From contig CAJQPY010000006.1 of assembly GCA_905480335.1 (NCBI GenBank), positions 62,001 through 126,000 on the forward strand: 64,000 nt of DNA. The letters are read 5' to 3'. The stretch is from an uncultured Ilumatobacter sp. (lineage in GTDB: Bacteria > Actinomycetota > Acidimicrobiia > Acidimicrobiales > Ilumatobacteraceae). Positions 27,899 to 35,393 of the stretch are shown here, piece by piece (position 1 is the stretch's first letter; each line of letters opens with the position of its first letter). The position numbers were made by a program, and so were the translations under genes. The notes below the pieces were generated by a model. The model did no database searches. It had not been told where the DNA came from and saw nothing but the letters and a program-made list of their open reading frames with translations.

Positions 27899-28282
27899 TC
27901 AAAGATTGTCGAGCGTCCAGCCGACGCCGGATTCGTCGATCGAGTGAATCCAGAAATCATTGCGGACTACGGCGCTGATGGGCAACGGCCCATAGATGTG
28001 CGGAAACAACTCGGTGACACCCGGGGCAGGTGGCTCCCACGCAATCGCGTGGGAGATCTTGCGCTGATCAATCGTCAGCAGCACCAGTTGGTCGACGTCG
28101 GCATAGAAACGATTAGCGGTTGCTTCAATCTGGTTAAAGGTTGACGCGTGGATGAAGCCCTCTTCCTTCAACGTCCGGCCCCGCGTCGACATGGTGTACT
28201 CACCTGTCTGGAACGCGACAGCCCAGTCGTCGGGCATCGCTAGGTGGAAAATTGTGTGGCCGAGGTTCGGTGTCGTAGGCAT
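27899..28282 (-). CDS. DUF952 family protein
   Basis: 127 residues from the ATG at 28282; the frame is open further but the family begins with TIFHLAMPDDW. Motifs EEGFIHAST, ADVDQLVLLTID and PHIYGPLPISAV match DUF952 proteins, small ADP-ribosyltransferase-like folds of unknown activity. It starts two bases after the stop of the photolyase-like gene on the same strand, so they form one transcript. Confidence 0.85.
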   Translation of the reverse strand: MPTTPNLGHTIFHLAMPDDWAVAFQTGEYTMSTRGRTLKEEGFIHASTFNQIEATANRFYADVDQLVLLTIDQRKISHAIAWEPPAPGVTELFPHIYGPLPISAVVRNDFWIHSIDESGVGWTLDNL

Positions 28283-28284
28283 CG

Positions 28285-29799
28285 TCAGAGCTGGCCCGCA
28301 TCGAGCAATCGTCGGACCTCTACGGCGCGCTCGCGTACGGCTGGAAGGTCGGACAGTCGCTCCGAGGCGCGAACCTGACGGGCGATCCGAGCGTTCTTTA
28401 CGAAGCGATCGTGGTGCCGGTCGAGAAAGTCCCAGTACAGAGTTGTAAACGGACATGCGTCGTTGCCGACTCGCTGCTTGCGGTCGTAGCGACAGTTGCC
28501 GCAGTAATCACTCATCTTGTCGATGTAGTTGCCGCCGGCGGCGTAAGGCTTGGTGGCCATCTTCCCCCCGTCAGCCCATTGGCTCATCCCGATCACGTTG
28601 GGCAACATGACCCACTCAGCGCCGTCGATGAAGTGGGACCACATCCAGTCGGTCATGTCCCACGGATCAACACCGTGCAGCATCGCAAGATTGCCAAGCA
28701 CCATCAGTCGCTGGATGTGATGGTTGTACGCCTTGTCGTGCAGAGCGGAGATGCAGCTGGATACGCAGTTCATCTCGGTTACTGCGGCGCCGGTGAACGC
28801 CGGCGGAACCGGCCGGTCGGCGCCGAGCACGTTGCTTGATCGGTAGTCGGGCATCCAGAGCCAGTAGACGCCCCAGACGTACTCGCGCCAGCCGATGACC
28901 TGGCGAATGAAGCCTTCTGCGGAGTTGATCGGGACCGTGCCTGCGTTATAGGCCTCCTGAACGGCATCGCACACTTCGCCCGGGAGGAGCAGCCCGATGT
29001 TCATGTACGGCGAAAGTACCGAGTGTGCCAGGTGCCATGACCGCTGGACCATAGCGTCCTCGTGCGGCCCAAATTGTGGGAGGACTTTGTCGACGAAGTG
29101 ACGTAGCCGACTCAACGCACCACGCCTTGAAGTCGCCCACGTTCCGTCAGGCTCCGCCCCCCAGAGCCCACCGCCGCATTTTTCGGTGGCGTGTTCGAGA
29201 TCGGCGAGCACCTGCCGATCGAGGTCGTCGAGCTGGGAGATCTGTGGATCCGCCCACGGGTTAACGTCACCCTTCGGCGGCGGCTCGCGATTTTCGTCAT
29301 CGAAGTTCCAGCGTCCGCCGACCGGTTCACCATCATGGTCCATCAGGTAGCCGAGCCGGGTCCGCTGCCAGCGGTAGAAGTCCTCCAGCTTGAAGCTCTT
29401 CCGTCCGGTCGCCCAGTCGGCCAATTCGTCGTAGTGGCAGAGGAATTGGTTGGTACGCACGATCGTGATGTCGAGGCCGCCGAGGAGTTCAAGGCCGTCC
29501 CAGCTCGCAGGCTCGGTGGCGGTGACGACCTCGGGAGCGAACTCGGCAATGTGTTCGAGTAAGCCGGCGCGCAGCGAGTCGGCGTGGCGGTAGTCGACCT
29601 TGAACCCGGCGGCGGTCAGTTCAATTGCGAATCGCCGCATCGCAGTGATCACAAAGTGGGCGCGCTGGCGATGCCACCTTTTTGAGGCGAGCTTGCCGAG
29701 TGACTCGACGAGCAAGATGCGGTCAGTCCCCGGGTCGGCATCGGCGAGTGCGCCGATCCGGCGATTCAGTTGGTCGCCAAGCACCCAGATCGTTCGCAT
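28285..29799 (-). CDS. Cryptochrome/photolyase-related protein, FeS-BCP type
   Basis: 504 residues from the ATG at 29799, giving MRTIWVLGDQLN, the usual start of this clade. The FAD-binding C-terminal half contains GWREYVWGVYWL and HHIQRLMVLGN. Four Cys are placed as in iron-sulphur photolyases: one in MNCVSS and three in CGNC plus NDACPF. These proteins repair (6-4) photoproducts in DNA using light, FAD and a lumazine antenna. Gene pairing with DUF952 is noted only as context. Confidence 0.9.
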   Translation of the reverse strand: MRTIWVLGDQLNRRIGALADADPGTDRILLVESLGKLASKRWHRQRAHFVITAMRRFAIELTAAGFKVDYRHADSLRAGLLEHIAEFAPEVVTATEPASWDGLELLGGLDITIVRTNQFLCHYDELADWATGRKSFKLEDFYRWQRTRLGYLMDHDGEPVGGRWNFDDENREPPPKGDVNPWADPQISQLDDLDRQVLADLEHATEKCGGGLWGAEPDGTWATSRRGALSRLRHFVDKVLPQFGPHEDAMVQRSWHLAHSVLSPYMNIGLLLPGEVCDAVQEAYNAGTVPINSAEGFIRQVIGWREYVWGVYWLWMPDYRSSNVLGADRPVPPAFTGAAVTEMNCVSSCISALHDKAYNHHIQRLMVLGNLAMLHGVDPWDMTDWMWSHFIDGAEWVMLPNVIGMSQWADGGKMATKPYAAGGNYIDKMSDYCGNCRYDRKQRVGNDACPFTTLYWDFLDRHHDRFVKNARIARQVRASERLSDLPAVRERAVEVRRLLDAGQL

Positions 29800-29888
29800 C
29801 CCCTGATCCTGGCGGTCGAGTGGTGGTGGCGCCAACTGTGCGTCAAGTCCGTGGAAGACTGCGACCCGTGTACGAGCTGCCAGACGTG

Positions 29889-30923
29889 ATGGAAGCCGCA
29901 GTAACCGTCGGTCACGGCGGCCCCGAGATGATCGAGTTGCGCACCGACGTCCCGCTCCCGTCGCTGGAGCCTGGCGGCGCGCTCATCCGGGTCACGGCAG
30001 CAGCGGTAAATAACACCGATCTATGGTCACGTGAGGGGCGGTACGGAACGGTAGATGATCCCAAGGCGGTCGCCGGTTGGCAGGGAACGTCGCTCCGATT
30101 TCCGCTGATTCAGGGAATCGATGTCGCCGGCTTCGTCGAAGCGGTGGGCGATGACGTCGATGAGGCATGGATCGGGTGCCGCGTCATCATCGATCCAGCC
30201 GTTGAATATCTGGGCTACACCCCGAGTCGGTTTATCGGCAGTGAGGTTGACGGTGGATTTGCACAGTTCTTCGTAGCCACGATTGACCAACTCCACGCTG
30301 TCTCAGAGTCTCCCTTGAGCGACGCGCAGCTGGCATGTCTCCCGACTGCCTACGGAACGGCGCTTGGCATGCTCAACCGGGCTGCTTGCGCAGCAGGTGA
30401 GCGGGTGCTCGTGACCGGCGCCTCAGGTGGTGTCGGCTTGGCTGTGATCCAGCTGGCTACGGCACGTGGTTGTGAGGTGGTCGCCCGGACCAGTGCAACG
30501 AAAGCCCACCTGGTGTTGGCTGAGGGAGCTAGCGCGGTCTCGCTGCGCGGTGTCGATGACCTGTCCGATCTCGATGAGGTCGACGTGGTCGTCGACGTGG
30601 TCGGCGGCGACGAGTTCGGCCTGGTCGTCGACCGCCTGCGCGACGAAGGGCGGCTGGTTACTGCCGGAGCGATCGCTGGCCCGATCGTCACCCTCGACCT
30701 GCGCCGACTGTATCTGCGGCGTCGCACGCTAATCGGCTCGACGATGCACACAAGGTCTGACTTCGCTGCGCTTGCGGACCTCGCTCGTACCGGTTCTTTC
30801 GAACCGCTCGTCGCCGACATGCTTCCGCTCCGGCGGATCACCGATGCCCAGTCGCGTTTCGTGGCCAAGGACTTTGTCGGGAAGTTAGTGCTCGATCCGT
30901 GGGCGACGACCCCGATTACCTGA
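29889..30923 (+). CDS. Zinc-independent MDR / quinone oxidoreductase-like protein
   Basis: 344 residues from the ATG at 29889, giving MEAAVTVGHGGPEMIEL, a typical medium-chain dehydrogenase opening; a GTG at 29868 would add seven residues. The N-terminal GroES-like domain has NNTDLWSREG and QGIDVAG. The Rossmann domain has VTGASGGVGLAVIQLA. The zinc-ligand Cys/His set of alcohol dehydrogenases is missing, so the NADPH:quinone-reductase branch is more likely. Substrate unknown. Confidence 0.88.
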   Translation: MEAAVTVGHGGPEMIELRTDVPLPSLEPGGALIRVTAAAVNNTDLWSREGRYGTVDDPKAVAGWQGTSLRFPLIQGIDVAGFVEAVGDDVDEAWIGCRVIIDPAVEYLGYTPSRFIGSEVDGGFAQFFVATIDQLHAVSESPLSDAQLACLPTAYGTALGMLNRAACAAGERVLVTGASGGVGLAVIQLATARGCEVVARTSATKAHLVLAEGASAVSLRGVDDLSDLDEVDVVVDVVGGDEFGLVVDRLRDEGRLVTAGAIAGPIVTLDLRRLYLRRRTLIGSTMHTRSDFAALADLARTGSFEPLVADMLPLRRITDAQSRFVAKDFVGKLVLDPWATTPIT

Positions 30924-31311
30924 ACCGCTGACGGCGCTTCAGTCGCCATGTTGCGGCGAATTCGGCGCGTCGCCCATCACGCAGACGCTGACCGTGACCG
31001 GTGGATTGGCGACCGACGCGGCTGTCGAGCGTCCGAAAGGGTCAAGGTGTTCGCTGACCAACGCCTGAGCGCCGACGAGCAGAATGGGCCATCCAATTCG
31101 ATAGCTCGGCCGCACGCTACGACGCTGGTGCCGTTGCCGTTTTTGTCGGCGTAACTGAGCACGGTTGTCAACCGCCAAAGCAACTCGGCCGGACGTGAAC
31201 TCGAAACGGAGTAGAAGTTGTCAAAGCAATTTCGAAAGGTGAAGCGTGCAATGGTCGGAATCGTCGGGTCTGAATTGATGATGCAACGTTAGGATCGACG
31301 GCGTCCTACAG
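30924..31311. other. Gene-free region upstream of the selenocysteine tRNA
   Basis: About 390 bases without a credible gene. Short frames on both strands have no recognisable family. The region should contain the selC promoter; no clear consensus boxes were found. Confidence 0.4.
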
Positions 31312-31407
31312 GGAGGTGTCTGGGTACCTGGTGGGCTCCGCCGCCTTCAAAGCGGTTGGGATGGGCGATCCCCATCCGGCGGGTTCGATTCCCGTCCACC
31401 TCCGCCA
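31312..31407 (+). tRNA. selC: Selenocysteine tRNA (anticodon TCA), CCA encoded
   Basis: 96 bases including CCA. The acceptor strands GGAGGTG and CACCTCC pair perfectly. The anticodon stem-loop is GCCGC-CTTCAAA-GCGGT with TCA in the loop, reading UGA. A long variable arm (GGATGGG paired with CCCATCC) and the TTCGATT T-loop complete the tRNA-Sec form. The length and layout match E. coli selC. Its presence implies UGA-Sec decoding in this organism; selA, selB and selD are not in the window. The 3' 26 bases are duplicated at 43108-43133, marking the gene as an integration site. Confidence 0.95.
31382..31407 (+). repeat. attL: 26-bp direct repeat in the tRNA 3' end
   Basis: Runs from the T-stem (GGTTCGATTCCC) through the acceptor and CCA of the selenocysteine tRNA. 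It is identical to 43108-43133. Integration restores a full tRNA gene here. Confidence 0.88.
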
Positions 31408-31414
31408 ATAGAAC

Positions 31415-31448
31415 CCCTGGTCAGAGCACACAAGTGCTCTGACCAGGG
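31415..31448. terminator. Perfect 15-bp hairpin just after tRNA-Sec
   Basis: CCCTGGTCAGAGCAC, a four-base loop ACAA, then GTGCTCTGACCAGGG. It begins seven bases after the CCA. Position suggests a transcription terminator for selC supplied by the island, although no T-run follows. It could alternatively be part of the recombination site. Confidence 0.6.
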
Positions 31449-31958
31449 CACTATCGGGTCACAACGGTCAGCGCAACGCTCTTTGTATGAGGGGCAGAAT
31501 CGGTCGATTTGCACGGCGGTCTCAAGGGATCAACGCAACACCTGGGACCGTAGCCCGTCTTCAGCTTCTGGTGTTATGGAGCGGATCGAGGTCCGAATCG
31601 CTGGTCGTCGCGCCGATCGCGAGTGCTCAGGTCGGCCGGATCTGGGCGGCCAGGCGGCCTTGCGCGGTGGTGATTCTCGAGCTACACGGCACTGGGGCCG
31701 AAGTCGCGCACTGAGGAGCGTCGGAGGGCACTGCTGGACCTGCTGTAGGCGCGAGCGCAGCTGAGAACAAGGAGCGCTTGGGGATCGGTGCGGACCGAAA
31801 GCCTGGATTGGGCACGCCTGCTATTGCTCGCTGAGTCGGACGCGTTCGAATACGAAGCTCACCGCCACTTCGGCAACTGAGAACCGTCGCCCGGCGGACG
31901 TAGGAGCTCCTTTCGCAAGGTCACCGCATCGTCGACGCGTGGCCGGTGCGTTGCGAAA
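31449..31958. other. Island left end, no recognisable gene
   Basis: About 510 bases. It starts with GGGCACTA (31446-31453), a word repeated twice near the right end. Short frames (for example 31487-31714 plus) show no family. A frame ending at 31881 (LDWARLLLLAESDAFEYEA) looks like the tail of a lost gene but cannot be named. Confidence 0.4.
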
Positions 31959-33935
31959 TCATTCGGACTGGAGTTCCATCGCTTCCATCGCAGCATCGTG
32001 CAAGTCGCGCAACCAGTGCACTCCTCTGTCGTTGAGTAGCGCTGGGCGAGTGGCTGGGTCGGCATCGTCGCTCGGCGCCAGTTCAAGCAGTCGTTGTGCC
32101 ATTCGGACTTTGCTCGGCCGTGGAAGGCTTCGTTCATCGCACCACAGCTCAATTGCGTGTGATCGGCCTGTCTCGGGTAGGTCGGCTGCGGTCAGAGTCT
32201 TGTCTGTCCAGAACGGTTCACCCTCGGCGTTGGCAGCGTCCACGAGAAGATCGACCTTGACGCAGTCTTCGGGGGTCACGTTGTCGGAACCCAACAGTGA
32301 CAGATCGAGGATCCGCTTCTCAGGGATCCCAGCGGCCTTCAGGTTCTTCTTATGGGTTCGCCCGCCATCGTCTCCGTCGACGAGAAACGCCACTCGGCCT
32401 CCCTCTTCTTCCAGTCGGTTGAGATCGCTGGGGGGCGTGTTTGCGATTCCCGGAGCAATGCGGTATTCGAGTTGGCCGAGACCTTTCGCCTCTCGAATCA
32501 GAGATGGAAGAAGGATTGCGTCTGCGGCGCCTTCGGCCACGATGAGGTACCGCGGGATCGAGAACGGAAGAGTCGCTGCGCCCAGACCAAAGAGAAGGGG
32601 TGTGAACCCCGGGCCAGATGTCCAGAACGAGTTTTGGATCGTGCTTCGCTGGCGACCAGCTGTCGGTACGACGGCGCGGACTCCGCGTCCGAGGTCTGGT
32701 GGCAAAGCACCTGCAGAGTGCGTGGTGTAGATGACTTGCTCAGCGATCTTCTGGCGAGAAAGGACGTCGATGACGTCTGCTTGAGCCGCGTAGTGGAGGT
32801 GCGTCTCGATCTCGTCGATGAGAACGATCGGGCGTTCCGCATGACGGTGCGCAAGGAACGCGACCAGTGCAACGAACCACTTGAATCCTGAGCTTCGTTC
32901 GGAGAGTTCGACGAAGTCTTCGCCGCCCTCAGCGCGGACGAGCAACCGGAGCACGGATCCGTCCGTGTCGAGTTGCAGACAAACCTCGGACTGGCCGTAG
33001 CTCTCGCTGAAGAACTCTTCGAGAGTCGAGTTTGCGCGTTCTCGGCTGAGCCGAACGGTGCCATGGTCGCCCTCATCGATCGCAGTGCTGAGCGCGTCCA
33101 GGTCCAGATTGGCGAGAGCGGCGATGTTAGTGAGTGCGGCGGGCGGGGCGCTTACGTCGATTTCGGCGAGGTCATACTCAGACTTGAGGTCGCGGTCCGC
33201 GTCGTCAAACTCGACGAGTGTAGGAAGCCGTTCGCGGAGGATCTGCACTGCGAGATTCCACGGGTGGGTTCTCGCCTCGACCGCGGCAACTTCCCGAAGA
33301 GAGGAAGCGAACTTGGCTCGTTGCAACTGATCGTGCTCGATGCGACTCCGCTCGTCATCTGTCGCCTCGTCGTCGATCGGCTCGTCGACTGTTTCGATCT
33401 CGTCTGCGAGTCGCGCGATTGATGCCCGCTGATCGTCGTTCAGCGTGTCGTTGTCGGACGACGACACCTGGCGAACCTCGTCGAAGGTCGCTTCTCCTAG
33501 TTCGAATGCGTCGTCGTTGGAAGCAGCTTCGACGGCGGGTTGCTTCGCAACATCTTCGAGCAGAGGTGCGAGAGAACGTCGGGCGTCGACGTCGCGTTTG
33601 GGTGCCTGTTCCAGGCTCCAAGTTGTTCCGGTCTCCGAGCGCGTGAGCCAGAAGCGACGGAGGTCGTTTGTGTCGGGTACCCCATCGAGAGCCTCGCGAT
33701 CTGCTTCGTCGAGCTGGAACAGTGCTCGAATTTTCGGTGGAGTTGCCGACTGCCTCGTCCCGATTGTTGGAGGCAGGGCGTCGTCAACTCGGTCGATCTG
33801 ATCGAGTGCTCTTAGGAGGGACGTTTTGCCCGCCTCGTTCGGTCCGACGACGGCGACGAGGCGATCACTGACCAGCAGCGCATCTGTTTCCTCAAACCGT
33901 CGGATTCCTTCGAGTTGTACCTTTATGAGCCGCAC
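31959..33935 (-). CDS. OLD-family ATPase/TOPRIM nuclease, solitary
   Basis: 658 residues from the GTG at 33935, giving MRLIKVQLEGIRRFEE; the upstream extension lacks similarity. Residues 31-39 are the P-loop GPNEAGKTS of an SMC/RecF-like ATPase, with a long charged insertion and the Walker B segment PIVLIDEIETHLH. The C-terminal third is a TOPRIM domain with LIVAEGAADAILL and LVDGDDGGR. This is the OLD nuclease architecture, linked to phage exclusion (P2 Old) and, with a UvrD-like helicase, to Gabija. No GajB-like helicase or reverse transcriptase is adjacent. Defence is therefore a plausible inference for an island cargo gene. Confidence 0.85.
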   Translation of the reverse strand: MRLIKVQLEGIRRFEETDALLVSDRLVAVVGPNEAGKTSLLRALDQIDRVDDALPPTIGTRQSATPPKIRALFQLDEADREALDGVPDTNDLRRFWLTRSETGTTWSLEQAPKRDVDARRSLAPLLEDVAKQPAVEAASNDDAFELGEATFDEVRQVSSSDNDTLNDDQRASIARLADEIETVDEPIDDEATDDERSRIEHDQLQRAKFASSLREVAAVEARTHPWNLAVQILRERLPTLVEFDDADRDLKSEYDLAEIDVSAPPAALTNIAALANLDLDALSTAIDEGDHGTVRLSRERANSTLEEFFSESYGQSEVCLQLDTDGSVLRLLVRAEGGEDFVELSERSSGFKWFVALVAFLAHRHAERPIVLIDEIETHLHYAAQADVIDVLSRQKIAEQVIYTTHSAGALPPDLGRGVRAVVPTAGRQRSTIQNSFWTSGPGFTPLLFGLGAATLPFSIPRYLIVAEGAADAILLPSLIREAKGLGQLEYRIAPGIANTPPSDLNRLEEEGGRVAFLVDGDDGGRTHKKNLKAAGIPEKRILDLSLLGSDNVTPEDCVKVDLLVDAANAEGEPFWTDKTLTAADLPETGRSHAIELWCDERSLPRPSKVRMAQRLLELAPSDDADPATRPALLNDRGVHWLRDLHDAAMEAMELQSE

Positions 33936-34319
33936 CGTTTCCCCGTTCTCTCGTTTCGCCAAGGTACGCCGGTTTTTGTGCTGCTGCCGAAAAGCGATGC
34001 TCCATCCGCGCAACCCGCAGGTTTCTGGGATCTTCGCTCTGAGCGTCTGCGGTTCCTATGGCGCACTAGTGCCGTGTCAGGCGATGTTCGGAGTGTCATC
34101 GACCGGCACTTCGGGGACGCGGTTGCTGGGTTCTTGCCCGCGCGTTATGGGACAGGTCCGACGAAAAATATTGCCGGCTATGGGCGGTGTCAGGCCGTTC
34201 GTCAGCGAACGATATGCGTGGCTCGTCGCCGTGACGGGCAGCGCTCGTCGATCGGTTGCTGCCGCCCAGGGGAACGCACGGAGGGATCGTCAGACGACTG
34301 GTGCACCTGATCTGGCTCA
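33936..34319. other. Non-coding stretch between OLD and LuxR fragments
   Basis: About 380 bases. A plus frame (33915-34310) is open but its codon use is poor and it mostly mirrors the OLD leader. No family, hairpin or promoter can be named; it may contain the OLD promoter on the minus strand. Confidence 0.35.
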
Positions 34320-34770
34320 TTGTCGTCGCTGATGATCGCAACCACAGAAGAGGCGGCCCTCGAAGGTGATGGCGAAGCACGCTCGGGCGCTCGACGACGC
34401 GTCGCCGGTTGCACTCACCAAGGTCGCCGACGACTTCGCGGAGCAAGGTGCGCTCGTGTTCGCCGCCCAGGCCTACGCACAGGCCGCTCGGATCATCGAC
34501 GATGTCGAAACATCGGCGCGAACGGCTCAGCGAGCCTGGACCTGCTTCGACCGATGCAATCAGGTCAGGTCCCGCGAGATGGACGCGCTGGAGCGCCCGT
34601 TGTCCGATCGTGAGACCGAGGTCGCCCACCTCGCGGCCTCAGGCATCACATCTCGAGAGATCGCTGAGCGGTTGTTCGTGTCGCAACGGACGATCGACAA
34701 CCACCTCCGCAACGTGTACCGGACCTTCGGCGTCGGCCAGCGGGCCGACCTCGCGCCGCTTTTCGCCTGA
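34320..34770 (+). pseudogene. C-terminal fragment of a LuxR-type regulator
   Basis: The frame from GTG 34366 encodes 134 residues: helical AQAYAQAARIIDD typical of the region before the effector domain of large LuxR ATPases, then a full LuxR helix-turn-helix (LSDRETEVAHLAASG, SREIAERLFVSQRTIDNHLRNVYRTFGV). Such regulators are normally about 900 residues. In another frame just upstream, IATTEEAALEGDG looks like the preceding segment, so a frameshift also separates the parts. The remaining piece could still make a small DNA-binding protein, but decay is more likely. Confidence 0.65.
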
Positions 34771-35393
34771 TTCTCCAGCGCGGTCCGTCGAGGTACTCAT
34801 TTTTGGGTCGGCACGTACTTATCGTTCGATATTCCTCACTTTGGGGTACCAGATTGGGATGCTCCACGGTATGCGATCCCGCCATGGGTCGTATGTATGT
34901 GGTGTGGAATGCCTCATGGTCAGGCTGCTGCGAGGCTCATCCAGTCGGATCTGGTGGGGTGAGGGTTAAGGGTTGTAATCCCCCCTCCGACGCGATCAGG
35001 TTTGTTGAGATTCCAAGGCTTCAGCGCTCCGGAATCGCTCGTTTTGTGTCGCTTGTCATCAGAATCTTGCGTGCGAGGTTGGCTGGTATGGTTCCCCGTT
35101 GTCCGGTCTAGCCTTCCGCCGGGATCAGGAAGCATCAGCTACGGATCTCGGCGGCCGCAGTCTTCGGTATCGTGAAAGATGTGATTCTTTCCGGCCTGCC
35201 ACCTCATCGCCGAGGACGCGGGCCAGGACGCTTACCCAAACGACAGGACACTCCCCCTGCAGGCGAGTGGTTGGCTGTTGAGCTCGCGCAATGACCTCAT
35301 CAAGATCCACGCAGCCGCCTCCATTCCACAGTCCCCCTACCGGCGGCCGACGAATCCAAGGTTCGTTTCATCTTCGATCGTCAGAGTCGAGGC
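34771..35393. other. 623-base gene-poor stretch before the G8 gene
   Basis: No frame is convincing. The only notable item is a minus-strand tail around 35050-35130 reading ARPDNGEPYQPTSHARF and ending in two stops, which resembles a gene end but cannot be assigned. The G8 gene promoter should be in its right part; no consensus could be fixed. Confidence 0.35.

Noticed and set aside
31959-33935. Gabija or PARIS defence system
   Set aside because: No UvrD-like helicase (GajB) or DUF4435 partner is adjacent; only the OLD-type protein is present.
34771-35393. Transposase remnant upstream of the G8 gene
   Set aside because: The minus-strand tail ARPDNGEPYQPTSHARF is too short to assign to any insertion-sequence family.
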